DNA from: Nemania diffusa
Taxonomy: Eukaryota; Ascomycota; Sordariomycetes; Xylariales; Xylariaceae
Reading direction: 5' to 3'
Assembly: GCA_038501195.1 (NCBI GenBank)
Contig: JBBPUQ010000010.1
Span: 2,788,001 to 2,852,000 of the forward strand
DNA: 64,000 nucleotides
The notes under the pieces were generated by a model that did no database searches, was not told where the DNA came from, and saw only the letters and a program-made list of their open reading frames with translations. Position numbers and translations under genes: made by a program. This document shows, piece after piece, positions 51,057 through 61,633 of the stretch (its first letter is position 1; every line of letters begins with the position of its first letter).

Positions 51057-51338
51057 ATGAGAGCCTCATTTGTACTTGCCTTGCTGCCAGCCACTGGCGC
51101 CTTCGCAGCCATGATCCCACGCCAAGACAGCACATCCAGCGCGGCGCCTTCGGCCACCAGCTCACCCGCCATCCCGTGTCCCACGGCGCCGGACAACTGT
51201 GCCTCGAAACTCAACGGCCATCTGATCTGCCTCAATGCGCGCACTTGGTGTCTGTACACGGATACCACGCGCTACACGCCGGCCTTCTTCCCCGTAGACC
51301 TCGAGAATCCTTGCGCGCCTTGTCTGACGGTCATCTAA
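51057..51338 (+). CDS. Small secreted cysteine-containing protein
   Basis: Single exon, 93 residues. Residues 1-17 form a clear signal peptide (R at 3, then a hydrophobic run ending A-F-A-A). It is followed by I-P-R-Q, a possible Kex2-type or monobasic processing site, and a Ser/Ala/Thr-rich linker. The mature C-terminal half has six Cys: P-C-P, D-N-C, L-I-C, T-W-C, N-P-C and A-P-C, enough for three disulphides. Such small, Cys-rich secreted proteins include effectors and antimicrobial peptides, but no family is recognised. The ATG follows a leader ending CCAGA, with A at -3 (AGAATG). Confidence 0.72.
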   Translation: MRASFVLALLPATGAFAAMIPRQDSTSSAAPSATSSPAIPCPTAPDNCASKLNGHLICLNARTWCLYTDTTRYTPAFFPVDLENPCAPCLTVI

Positions 51339-52060
51339 AGTCAGCTAGAGCGACGTAGGAGGTGATTTATGGGAGAGCATTGAGCTGGATGGAAGTTTCA
51401 CATCGTTTTTTTTCTTGCATATTCACGAATATACGACGGGACCCTGAAAAAGCGAATCATGATACTTGCGTTCTTGGATGGAGAGCTGGGCTTTTAATGC
51501 GATGATACCTTCTTTTCTGGATCGAGGATTTCGTGGCGCACATACATAGAGCGGGAAATAGACCGTCATTCTTCCAAGCAAGAGGACAGAATAAGGATTA
51601 ATATAATAATTTCTCCATCAACCAATAGTTTTTTCTCCTTTTTTTCAATTGATAGATTATACCTAGGAAATGTTGGTACTGTATCGGTGCTCCAAAGCCC
51701 CAAAACTCCGGCGTCTCGTTTCCCGGCTCGGCCCCACCAAACAAGCTCCCGCAACCGCCATCAGTGCACATCATAGACAGACAAACAGAAGCCATCTCAA
51801 GCCCCATCAACGAAGCCGCAGCTCGACGACTTTGTGCAAACAACTACCTACTTCAACCACCTACTTAATTACCTAAGCCTACAGCAATCTGTTAATTTTC
51901 CATAACTCATCTCATCATATCCGCCATTTACCACCCCAAGCCCAATCCCCCATAACCCAGCATCACATTTACCCGCAAAAAAACCTCGGCAGAAAGGGCT
52001 CCAAGGTAATCCCGCCCTCCTCGCAGGCAAAACGTCATCGATGCCCGGCCGACTGCCACG
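51339..52060. other. Intergenic, no supported feature
   Basis: 3' flank of the secreted protein gene and 5' flank of the membrane protein gene. Minus-strand ORFs at 51566-51843 lack coding character. Confidence 0.5.
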
Positions 52061-52594
52061 ATGCCGCGCAGCGCCCTAGACACCGCAGAGGCCAAGCAGG
52101 CGCAGATGGAGGCCCTCCGCGGCGCCGGCTTCGGCGCCCTGAAATGGGGCGCTGCGGCGGCGGTCCTCGGCGGGCTGGGGTACAGCATGTCGCCCATCTA
52201 CCGCGGGCTTACGATTCAGTTTAAGGTGTATGTTGTTTCCTTGATACATGTGTTTATTTCGTTTGCTTCTACTATATTTTTGTATCTTCTTTAAATTTTC
52301 TCCCTCGTGTCCTCTCATAGCTTTGTAGAGTCAATTCCTTGCATACATTTCATGAGATGAGATGGTAGAGCCAATTCGCTACGGGTAGCTGCTAACTAGG
52401 GACATAGGTATATCCAGATGTCCAGCATGATATTGGGCGGCATGATCGGCGCGGACTCGCGGATGCGCCGCTACGAGCACCAGGTCCGCGTGCAGCGCAT
52501 GATCGCTCGGGACGCGGCCATGTGGCAGGATCTAGCCGAGGACGACGAGGCGCCGCCCCCCACGGGCACGGGGTCATCGCCGCCGAAGAAATGA
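52061..52594 (+). CDS. Small conserved fungal membrane protein (HIG1-like?)
   Basis: Two exons, 52061-52227 and 52408-52594, give 117 residues. The intron is 180 nt with a GTATGT donor and a GCTAAC branch point close to the acceptor. The N-terminal part has a Gly/Ala-rich hydrophobic segment (about residues 22-43). Then comes I-Y-R-G-L-T-I-Q-F-K-V-Y-I-Q-M and a second hydrophobic stretch M-I-L-G-G-M-I-G-A-D followed by a basic helix R-M-R-R-Y-E-H-Q. Two short membrane spans with this basic helix recall small mitochondrial inner-membrane proteins such as HIG1/Rcf types, but the match is general only. Its stop codon faces that of RFC4, 251 bases away. Confidence 0.7.
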
Positions 52595-52845
52595 ATTGAG
52601 GCTAGCCAGTGCCGAATCAGGGATTTATGTATAAACCTCACACTTACTGTTCGTAATAAAGTTGTACTTCTACTGAAAAGCAAGTCAATGCTGTGTAAAT
52701 ATTTCAGCTATGTGAACCCGGCGTAGAAAGACACCATCTGGGGTCCCCGTAAATACCCTCACAAAACGCCGTGCTATGCAAATCATCCTTTTCGCCTCCT
52801 GCTTCTCCGTCCTGCGGACCGTGACGGCGCTGACTAGTTGACTGA

Positions 52846-54057
52846 TTACCGTGCCTTAACAACGAACTTGCTAGGGTTCATATTGATCTTGCACAGCCGC
52901 GCCACGCACCCGCTAAGCTGCAGCAGCGTCTGCACGCCCTCGAGGATCTTCATGTGCGTGAAGCCGATCTCGCGGATGAACTCGAGCTTCGCGTGCTCGC
53001 CCAGCGTCGGGATCGTCTTGGTGACCTTGAACATGGTGCTGATGATGTCGTGGCACGAGTACCCCAAGTCCCAGAGCTCCCTCAGGGTGTCCAGCGCGCT
53101 CTCGACATTCCCCTCGTGGCAGGCCTTCAGCATGGCCTGCACCTTGATGGGGTGGGGCGAGTCCACGACCTTGAAGACGTTGTCGCCGCTCACGAAGCCG
53201 AAGCCCGTGTGCGTGCTCTGCAGGTTGTTGATGGCCTGGCGCATGTCGCCCTCGGCGCTGAACACGAGCGCCGCCATGCCCTCGTCGTTGTACTCGACGC
53301 TTTCTGCGGCGATGATTTGCAGCAGGCGCTTGACGACTTGGGCGTCGGTCAGCCGGCCGTACCGCAGGATGGCGCAGCGGGATTGCAGGGGCTCGATGAT
53401 CTTGTTGGACTGGTTGCAGGCGAAGGCGAAGCGCGTCGTGTTCGAGTAGATCTCCATCGTGCGGCGCAGGGCTTGCTGCGCGCCGGACGTCATGCTGTCG
53501 GCCTCGTCGAGGATCACGAGTTTGTGGCGGCCTGCTGGGAGCGTGACTTTCTTTTGGGCGAAGCCCTTGATTCGGTTGCGCACGACGTCGATGCCTGGGG
53601 CGCGGGAAGGGTTAGGAAGGGTACCCTAGGTATACATACAGAGGAAGAAGGGGAGGGGGGGTATTCTTACCTCGCTCGTCACTGGCGTTTAACTCTAACA
53701 CGGCCTCTTTGTACGCATCTCCTAGTAGTTGCCGGGCTAGACATAGCACGCTTGTGGTCTTGCCGATACCTGGCATGCCGGAGATGATGACGTGGGGCAT
53801 GTTGCCATCCTTCGCTATGATCTTCAATCGCTCGATCGTCTCCGTGTTGCCGACGACATCGTCGAGGAAGACGGGTCGGTATTTCTCGACCCTGGTGCAG
53901 ATGGCTTAGTATGTGACGAACGACGAACCAGGTAGGGGGGAGTTTACCAGGGGAGCTCGTAGGTTGTTGAGCTAGTCGTCACGGCGGCCAGTGCCTTTTT
54001 GGCTGCTGATGTCGATGACTCGCCTACCTCTTCGACCACTTTCGCTGCTGCCGGCAT
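52846..54057 (-). CDS. rfc4: Replication factor C subunit 4 (human RFC2 type)
   Basis: Three exons, 54057-53948, 53891-53671 and 53594-52846, give 359 residues; introns are 56 and 76 nt. The AAA+ clamp-loader boxes are all present: W-V-E-K-Y-R-P at 37-43, Walker [10 protein letters not shown] at 75-83, L-N-A-S-D-E-R-G, Walker [13 protein letters not shown] in Q-S-R-C-A-I-L-R-Y, and sensor 2 region [20 protein letters not shown] and T-H-M-R/K-I-L-E-G-V mark the Rfc4 rather than Rfc2, Rfc3 or Rfc5 subfamily. It is an ATPase subunit of the clamp loader that places PCNA on primed DNA. Confidence 0.95.
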
Positions 54058-54155
54058 TTTGTTGGTGTGTGTTGTGATGTGGTTTGGGTGGGTGTATAGT
54101 GCTGTACATAGCTTCAAATCGTCCTTTGAAGCTTCCCTTATCAGAAAATCACTTT

Positions 54156-54161
54156 ACGCGT
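54156..54161. promoter_or_regulatory. ACGCGT (MCB) box upstream of RFC4
   Basis: A perfect palindromic ACGCGT lies 99-104 bases upstream of the RFC4 ATG (54057, minus strand). In ascomycete yeasts this is the MBF binding site in promoters of replication genes. The match is seen; regulation is inferred. Confidence 0.5.
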
Positions 54162-54958
54162 CTTGGTGGGTTGATGCGCGTCTATAACGAGCTAACCATA
54201 TCTGGTATAACGTGGGGCACAGCTATGTCACTCTCAATTCTTCCTAGCTAGCCATTTTCAGAGCACCGCTCCAACTTGAAAATTCTATCATGTAATTACT
54301 CCAACGTAGCTATGCACTTATATAAAACCTACGTTTATGAGGAAAGTTGTAGCAAAATATATTTATGAATTCCGTATTGATTGTTTCTATAGAAAAGCAG
54401 TAAAAGCTAGAGAGAACGGCTTTGAATTCGCACTCATGGTTTTATTAATTGAGAAGCCTTTATTTCTCCGATGTCGCTGTCCACAGCATAGGTACCTACT
54501 ATGACTCTATGATCCCATTGCAATTCGATTGATCATATCAATTAATAGAATAAACATTCACCTATCTGTTCAAGTCATATCTGCGTAAAATTCCGACTAC
54601 ACCATAGGTATCACATCAATTTTATAAACTTCGTCGAGGCCACTTAGTGTTAGGTACATGAACGAAGTGGGTTTCTCCAAGTTGGAGCGCATCACGTCAC
54701 CTAACCGATTCCTCTCCCGCCCTCTGTACTCGGGAGTTTGAAGCCCCTCCCGCAAAGTCACGATACGGGAATCGGTTTGAGTAGGATCACCGATATTCCA
54801 ATTCAGGAATCCCGTTCTCGCCCTGTAAAATACCTATCGCTTCACATTTTCTTGGAGAAGCGAAAGCAAGCAGGTATCATCGCCGGCTCCAACTGGTCTG
54901 TGCTTTATACGCCCTGAAGCGGAACCTTTCCACTTGGGGTTGGTGAACTTGAGCCGGT
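54162..54958. other. RFC4/ArgJ divergent intergenic region
   Basis: About 800 bases without a supported gene, serving as upstream DNA of both RFC4 and ArgJ. I looked for a TGACTCA amino-acid-control site in front of ArgJ and did not find one. Confidence 0.5.
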
Positions 54959-56422
54959 GTGGTTTGGAAGCGAAGCATTGAAAACGTCCATTGCTTCTCT
55001 CACTCACCTTCTCGGCTATTCTCCTACCGTCACAGTCATCTCCCTCCCGTACACAGCTTGGCTGAGCCCCGAGGTTGTGTCAATAGTCCAATCATGGCCT
55101 CCAAACTCCTGAAGGGTTCTTGGAAAGACCTAGCCAAGGCGACAAGTCGGATACCTAATACATTCACGTTTCCGAAAGGATTCAAGGTGTCGGGCACAAT
55201 AGTTGGCGTGAAGCCCAGGAATACTACAAAGCTTGATCTTGCCCTCATTGCATCACAAACACCATGCTCCGCCGCCGCGGTTGTCACTAAGACCAAGTTC
55301 CACGCAGCACCCATCACCTTCAGTCGTCAGCTACTGGAATCAAATAGCTCAAATATCCGCGCTGTCATAATCAACTCAGGCAATGCTAATGCGGTAACGG
55401 GGCCGGGAGGTCTGGCAGATGCCTCGGCCATGTCCCAGGCAGCCGATGAGCTTCTAGGGGCTAAAGACTCAACACTGGTTATGAGCACAGGAGTCATCGG
55501 GCAAAGGCTACCTATCAAGAAGATCCTAGACGGCGTGCCAGCCGCACATGAGGCCCTAGGCGACTCAGACGTCCACTGGCTAGAGTGCGCAACAGCCATC
55601 TGCACCACCGACACCTTCCCCAAGTTACAATCCAAGACCTTCACCCTCCCCTCCTCCCCCTCCACCGAGTACCGCATCGCAGGCATGACCAAGGGCGCAG
55701 GCATGATCTGCCCCAACATGGCGACCCTCCTCGCCGTCGTCGCCACCGACGCCCCCGTCGCGCCCCCGGCCCTCCGCGCCGCGCTGCGCGCCGCCACGGA
55801 CAAGTCGTTCAACAGCATCAGCGTCGACAACGACATGTCGACCAACGACATCCTCGCCGTGCTCGCCAACGGCGCCGCCGGCGGCCCGCCGGTCGCAGAA
55901 GCCCAGGGCGCCGACTTCGACGCCTTCAGCGCCGTGCTCGCGGACCTCGCGACGGACCTCGCGCAGCTCATCGTGCGCGACGGCGAGGGCGCCACCAAGT
56001 TCATCACCGTGCGCGTCACCGACGCCCTGAGCGAGGCGGGCGCGCGCCGCGTCGCGGCTACGGTCGCGCAGTCGTCGCTGTTCAAGACGGCTATGTACGG
56101 CAAGGACGCGAACTGGGGGCGCATCGTGGCCGCTGCCGGCTCGGCGTTCGTGCGCCCCGGGCAGGAGCAGGTTGATGACGCGGCGGATCTCAACCCGGAT
56201 ACCACGAGTGTGTCGCTCGTGCCTGCGGATGGGAGTCCCGCGCTGAAGTTGCTGGTGGATGGCGTGCCCGAGGTCGTGGATGAGGCGCGGGCGGCGGAGA
56301 TCTTGGAGCACACGGACGTTGAGGTCGTGCTTAGCCTAGGAACTGGAAAGCACGAGGCTGTACACTGGACTTGTGATATGAGTCATGAGTATGTCACGAT
56401 AAATGGTGACTATCGGACTTAG
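54959..56422 (+). CDS. argJ: ArgJ, glutamate N-acetyltransferase / N-acetylglutamate synthase
   Basis: Intronless; 487 residues from 54959 or 442 from the ATG at 55094. The autocleavage motif reads [14 protein letters not shown]; the Thr (residue 256 of the long form, 211 of the short) becomes the N-terminal nucleophile of the beta chain. Other family marks are [29 protein letters not shown] and the ending [18 protein letters not shown]. The enzyme runs the cyclic arginine pathway in mitochondria, moving acetyl from N-acetylornithine to glutamate. The first 45 residues of the long form are rich in Arg, Ser and His and could be a mitochondrial presequence, so I keep the long form as the outer limit. 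G+C is very high in 55650-56300. Confidence 0.93.
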   Translation: MVWKRSIENVHCFSHSPSRLFSYRHSHLPPVHSLAEPRGCVNSPIMASKLLKGSWKDLAKATSRIPNTFTFPKGFKVSGTIVGVKPRNTTKLDLALIASQTPCSAAAVVTKTKFHAAPITFSRQLLESNSSNIRAVIINSGNANAVTGPGGLADASAMSQAADELLGAKDSTLVMSTGVIGQRLPIKKILDGVPAAHEALGDSDVHWLECATAICTTDTFPKLQSKTFTLPSSPSTEYRIAGMTKGAGMICPNMATLLAVVATDAPVAPPALRAALRAATDKSFNSISVDNDMSTNDILAVLANGAAGGPPVAEAQGADFDAFSAVLADLATDLAQLIVRDGEGATKFITVRVTDALSEAGARRVAATVAQSSLFKTAMYGKDANWGRIVAAAGSAFVRPGQEQVDDAADLNPDTTSVSLVPADGSPALKLLVDGVPEVVDEARAAEILEHTDVEVVLSLGTGKHEAVHWTCDMSHEYVTINGDYRT

Positions 56423-57566
56423 GAGGTGTGGTTGTGTAGAATTAGTTAGGCTACATGGTTGGGTATATGTGCGTAGCTCAGGGGGGGAAATAGTCAGTTT
56501 ATAGAGCTCTATCGGGCGTGAACGCTTAATAAACAAATTCAAGCGTTATTCTATTATCGCCGATATAAATGATGTGATGTGAGAGAGTTATGCGAACGAT
56601 TTAATCGGGTTGGTTGGTTGTATGAATGAGGTGAAAATGATAGACCATCTTATTAATTAACTGTTTGGTGTAAAGTATGAGCTGAGTATATATCGCCTAT
56701 CTTGAAACACGACACTTTTCTTCGAGTACGATCAAACTATGATAGACATCTGATTCTGGGCGAGGTTGGAGAGATCCAGTACAAGGATTTGTAATACGTA
56801 CGGCCTTGCGTATAATTACTATATAGCAAGTATGAGAATGAAATGATTTAAATCCGATCAAGTATTAGAGTTGGAGAAGTAGCTGGAAAATAATAAGATG
56901 AATAGCTCCGCGGAATGCTAACTAATTGGTCAGCTAGGTTCTACGAAGGTAGGTATGTACAGCTTAAGCGAGTATCTTAGGAGGGATTCACTAGTTGAGA
57001 AATAGTTAAACGCCGATACTCAATGATCAATTGTCAGAAGAACTTTCGGCGACAATTCCAGTAGACTACTTGAAACATAAAGTTAAGCGAATGATTCAGG
57101 ATGGTGAGGTCGCCTCAACAGCCAAACTCCGGGAATCCAGCTGCAGATACAAACTGGGTTAGGGTAGTCTCTTGAGGTGGGGTAGGACGTTGTCCATGCT
57201 GACCGCAGGTGAGGTTGGGTTATCGAAATAGGAAGCGTGCGAGTCAACTCCGTAACTCCTTCTCATAGGCCATATCGGAGTATCGCAACGATGCTAGACG
57301 TCGCGACAACCCCTTTCCATGTCTATGGTCTATTGGGCGATGCGAATATGCAAGCTTCCATTAACTATGTCATTAGATGTCCACCTTCATGCTATGAAGC
57401 CATGAAATAATATATATAAAAGGTAGACTTTCATCGTCGTCGTATCTGATTTTGGGACTCATCACCATCACCATCATCAAAGTAACTCTACGCATACACA
57501 CGAACCTTCAAGCACAAGCGACTTCTTACCAATATCACTCACCAGGAAAAGCCTACCTCTCTAGTC
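56423..57566. other. Intergenic, promoter of the Hsp31-like gene
   Basis: No coding ORF. A TATATATAAA stretch near 57412-57421, about 150 bases before the Hsp31-like ATG, is a candidate TATA box. Confidence 0.45.
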
Positions 57567-58342
57567 ATGTCTCCTCCTCGCCGTGCTCTGATTGCCGTTA
57601 CGTCGGCCCATGCCACTCTATTCCAAGGCAAAGAGACAACAGGCCTTTTCATCAGCGAAGCACTGCACCCATTCCAAGTGCTTCGCGCTGCAGGGTTCGA
57701 AGTCGATCTCGCATCAGAGACGGGAAGCTACACACCCGACTGGCTCTCTCAACAACCCGACTTCCTCAACGGCGACGATCTCACCACCTGGAACGACACC
57801 ACCAGCGAGTTCCGGCAAAAGCTCGACAACATGCCCAAGGCCGCCGACCTCGACGGGGCCCAATACGGCGTCTTCTACGCCTCGGCAGGCCACGCCGCCC
57901 TGATCGACTACCCCACGGCCAGCAACCTGCAGAAGATCGCCTCGCAGGTCTGGGCGAACGGCGGCATCGTGTCCTCGGTGTGTCACGGCCCGGCCATCTT
58001 CGCCAACCTGATCGACCAGGCCACGGGCGAGCCGCTCATCAAGGGCAAGACGATCACGGGCTTCACGAGCGAGGCGGAGACTACCATGGGCATCATGGAA
58101 GAGCTTCGCGCGTGGAACAAAGAGCTGGTCGAGGACTTGGCTGCGAGACTGGGTGCTACTTGTAAGTTGGAGACTGACGCCTCGTTTCTTGATCGTGCTT
58201 GCTGACTCTGTCTGAAGATAAGCGCTCTGAGGGCATCTGGGATGATTTCCATGTGGTGGATGGCAGGTTGATCACGGGACAGAACCCGGCTAGTGCTCGC
58301 TCTACTGCTGAGGCTGTGGTTGAGGCTTTTAAGGCGCTGTAA
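57567..58342 (+). CDS. Hsp31-like DJ-1/PfpI family glyoxalase
   Basis: Two exons, 57567-58161 and 58218-58342, give 239 residues (yeast Hsp31 has 237). The catalytic triad positions match Hsp31: Glu31 in L-F-I-S-E-A-L-H-P-F, Cys139 and His140 in S-S-V-C-H-G-P-A-I-F. Further family marks are F-E-V-D-L-A-S-E-T-G, F-Y-A-S-A-G-H-A-A-L-I-D-Y and I-T-G-F-T-S-E-A-E. The class converts methylglyoxal to lactate without glutathione and protects against carbonyl and oxidative stress. The second exon restores the ending L-I-T-G-Q-N-P-A-S-A. The cofactor-free activity is inferred from the complete triad. Confidence 0.92.
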
Positions 58343-59180
58343 AGATTTTGTTTCATGGCAAAGGCAGGTGTGTCAATGGCTTAGATAATTGAGGGAGTAT
58401 TCTGGAAAAAATTCATCGAAAGATACTTTTATGGTGTGTTCTACGATTAATAAAAGTATTACTTGACGGAAAACCTATAGATGCTTCAGAGGACCGTTGA
58501 TCTTAAGCTTATTTTTAGCAACTGTAGGCAAATATAATGACGCATCATCGGTATATACTAAATGTGCGACCAGTATATAGAGACGTAAATTTGAATTCTT
58601 ATTTAGGATGTTCCAGTAAGTTTTAACTGTTAGAAGAATGATTGTTGTCAGTATGCCTCAATCTCTGGACTCTAGTCTAGAGTGAGGTCTGTTGTTTGAT
58701 AAAGTCAAAAGGTTTAGTTTGCGCAGGCTCAGTACCAGGTACCTAGCGAGCAAGCGTCAAGCCACAAATATTAGGGCACGGGTGTGGCTGGACGTGTCGG
58801 TAAGGGATGGCCCAAGCTCCTAGACTAGTGCTACCTATCTATTTTCAGAATTCGACACGATTCCTAAAGCTCCTCCTCTTCTTTCTCTTTCATTCCATTC
58901 CTGACGCCTTCGCCCAAAGTTCCTATAAGTAGTGGCAAGGTGTTCAATTGGCCGAACAATATGCCAACTGCAGCGCCATTGGCTGCACGTTTGTTCATTG
59001 TGCGATAGTCGTATTTCCTACAGCCTCGAGCTATTTGGCAACGTGTTCTTGTCGATCAACACTATTTGAGTCGCACTTCGAACTCGACTGGCGTGTGAAC
59101 ACCTGAAACGGGTTCTCTTGATCATCGCGCCAGGTCGCAATCAAGAATTTGCGTAACATCTCCCACGCATATCTGCTACC
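58343..59180. other. Intergenic, no supported feature
   Basis: 3' flank of the Hsp31-like gene and promoter of the Derlin gene. No ORF, RNA gene or repeat is recognised. Confidence 0.5.
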
Positions 59181-60398
59181 ATGTCGGACGTCACTACTCT
59201 CTATTTTTCGACTCCTCCGGTCGCGAGGTATGTATTTCTACAAGGTCCTATTCCATATCGATATATCGCTAATGCTATGTCAATAGGACTGTTGCCACGG
59301 CCATATTTATCGCTTCCGTCGGTGTCTACACAGGAATGCTATCGATTTATGGCTTCATATTCCATTATTCGATGCTTCTCAAGTTCCCACCGGCGATCCA
59401 TCGATTGGTCACGAGCTTCCTCATAACGTCGAAAGACTTGGGTGTGCTCTTTGACACGTATTTCAGTATGAATTACCGGCCCATGACAGTGCACGGACTC
59501 TAATAGAACGTTTCCATCAGTGTACACCTATCTCAGCCAGATAGAAAAGGGCAATGCTAAATTCTCAAAGAAAGAGGATTTAGTGTGGTACCTTGTGTTT
59601 GTCAGTGGTGTCATCATAGTAGGTCTCACAGCTGTTGAATTTTACCCCCTGCTTGCTTCTTTTCGACCCAATCACATATGTCCCTCATATATCTGCCCGC
59701 ATAGTGTCGTACCTCTACTACTATAGCGGTTCCTGGAACTGAGGAAGATTACCCCTGCACTCCGACTGGTCCGTCATTCGCAAACCTCAATAGGGCCAGT
59801 TCGGAGTGTGGGCATGGTGGGATGTCTTAATGGATGACTCTGGTGATGTCTTTTGACTATTTGCCTGGGTGGTTTCTAGCGCCCTACATAATTTTGTCCG
59901 CACCTATTATCTTGCTATCGAGCCTAGTCTTGACATGTGAGAAATTGTTGCTAACTGCGACATTAGCTTGTCAACCAACTCTTCACAGGGTCTGTTCTGT
60001 ATCTGCATGCGTTGCTCATAGCAGCCTGTTATACTGCAACCCAAGACCAGAGAGGAATGCAGGCACATTTCTACATAGTGACTGTTCCTGCCCAGCTAAT
60101 GCCCTGGTGTATGCTATTGGCCCAGCTTCTATTCTCTGGATGGGGCTCGTTTATGCTAGGTTTGACTGGTATCTTCGCCGCACACCTTCACGACTTCCTA
60201 ACACGGATTTACCCTGAGTTTGGTGGTGGCCCAAACCTGATTCCAACTCCTGGGTTCTTTTCTTGGATCGTACAGAATCCTCGAATTACAAATACCGGTT
60301 ATGGCACATCTTACGCTGCCCCAGGCAACTCAAGTGGTCGAGGCGGTCCCTTGCCAGAATCGTGGAGGAGCAAAGGACCTGGGAGACGCCTTGGTTGA
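59181..60398 (+). CDS. Derlin (Der1-like ERAD membrane protein)
   Basis: Clear exons are 59181-59227, 59287-59465, 59521 to about 59618 and 59989-60398. A further exon ending at 59937 (T before GTGAGA) is probable. The N terminus has P-P-V-A-R-T-V-A-T-A and S-M-L-L-K-F-P-P-A-I-H-R-L-V-T-S-F-L, where Derlins have the W-R motif region. Next is L-G-V-L-F-D-T-Y-F-M-Y-T-Y-L, and the last exon gives A-A-C-Y-T-A-T-Q-D-Q-R-G, F-L-T-R-I-Y-P-E-F-G-G-G and the fungal Der1 tail G-P-L-P-E-S-W-R-S-K-G-P-G-R-R-L-G. Derlins form channels for retrotranslocation of misfolded proteins from the ER. The 59619-59937 segment has no obvious single intron solution: the predicted frames hit stops, and the family needs only a few residues here. 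Confidence 0.82.
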
Positions 60399-61144
60399 GG
60401 CTTAGAGATAATTATAGAAATAAATAATGATACTCAATTGCCTTCGCAAAAGCAAACTCTTCGGTCTTGAAATATTCCCTGGTGGATTCTACAATAGTTA
60501 CTGTCTATCACTTGATTATCCTTCCCTAGGTTGTGAAAGCTCTACTCTACGTTTCACAGTTTACTATTCCATTCTAGACATGGGCATTCGGTAGAAACGA
60601 AAATAATCTGGTAAGTCTATTCTCTTCTGTGTCCTTCGTTCTATACTATTGTCTTCTCATGCTATCCCAGTGCTGATTACTAGTTTTAGCTCAGTTGCAA
60701 CACAAGACGGGACAGCAAGTAGGTCCACCAAGTATAACACCTCCTGAGGTATCGTCGTTCGTGAACCTGAAGATCGCTTCATTAGCCCTACCAGTGTCGA
60801 AGTAGACGAATCTAGATGAGAAGTGGCATGTCTTACAAGCGTCATGACACCTGTATCACAAGCTTCTAGCTAGGCGCAAGCTGGGTACCCAAGTACGTGG
60901 AAATCACCGCCATTACACTTCTTATTATTCCAGTACCTTCGGTTCTCACCACTAGGGCGAACGATGTCGGTTCCTAAAGTCCGGGCCGTTAGATCTCATC
61001 TTCCTTCTGCTACAATTGCGTAGTTGACAGTATGAGTAGAGTGACTTACTTACGACACACTACGTCCCACATCGTCTACACACACCACTTCCGAATCCCC
61101 AATCTTCTGCCACCATAAAGTGCCGGTGAGGGAATGGCACGCTC
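60399..61144. other. Intergenic, no supported feature
   Basis: Between the Derlin stop and the stop of the minus-strand secreted protein gene. A 62-codon minus-strand ORF near 60657 has no coding character. Confidence 0.5.
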
Positions 61145-61633
61145 TCAGTAACGATCATCGACAGGCGACGTCTGCGGCGGGATATCATCGCCCGAATCGA
61201 GCGTCGAGTCGAGGTATCCGAAGAAGGCCTGCGCGTCCTCGTCCACATCCGTCACGAGCAGGATCACGAACCCGGCCGCGTCGTGCCCGCCGCTGACGTA
61301 GAAGCCGTGGTGCTGGGGGCTGCACCGCGTCAGGCCGAAGGCCGCCGTGCCGCAGTCCGTCTTGTCCTGCACTTGGAAGGCGCAGTGTACGGGGGCTGCG
61401 GTGCTGTTGGTGGTTGGCCAGGGGGGGGAAGAGGTGGTGGAGGTGGAGGGGGATTGGGTGATGGTCATGGCCCAGTGGCAGGTTTGCTTGTCGGGTGTGC
61501 GGGTGCGGGAGACGGTGTCTAGGGTCCATTCTTTGGCGCGTGATGCTGCTGGGGAGGAGGCTGGTGGAGGGACTGGGGTGCTGGCGCCTAGGCTGAGGAG
61601 GATGGCCGTGAGGATGGTGGTGAAGAATTGCAT
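61145..61633 (-). CDS. Secreted protein with four cysteines
   Basis: Single exon, 162 residues. Residues 1-18 form a signal peptide (M-Q-F-F-T-T-I-L-T-A-I-L-L-S-L-G-A-S), followed by a Pro/Ala/Ser-rich stretch. The mature domain has C in Q-T-C-H-W, V-H-C-A-F-Q-V, K-T-D-C-G-T and L-T-R-C-S-P, i.e. two possible disulphides. It then has G-F-Y-V-S-G-G-H-D-A-A-G-F-V-I-L-L-V-T-D and an acidic tail. The W-x-M-x-I and F-x-V pairs suggest a small beta-rich fold like other fungal secreted proteins of unknown function. It is a candidate apoplastic or cell-wall protein. Confidence 0.7.
   Translation of the reverse strand: MQFFTTILTAILLSLGASTPVPPPASSPAASRAKEWTLDTVSRTRTPDKQTCHWAMTITQSPSTSTTSSPPWPTTNSTAAPVHCAFQVQDKTDCGTAAFGLTRCSPQHHGFYVSGGHDAAGFVILLVTDVDEDAQAFFGYLDSTLDSGDDIPPQTSPVDDRY

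Noticed and set aside
52954..53787. Long + strand ORF of 277 codons opposite RFC4
   Set aside because: It is the mirror frame of RFC4, which has all clamp-loader motifs; GC-rich third positions create it.
55327..56313. Long minus-strand ORF of 328 codons opposite ArgJ
   Set aside because: Shadow of ArgJ caused by high G+C; its sequence is Ala/Ser/Arg low complexity without motifs.
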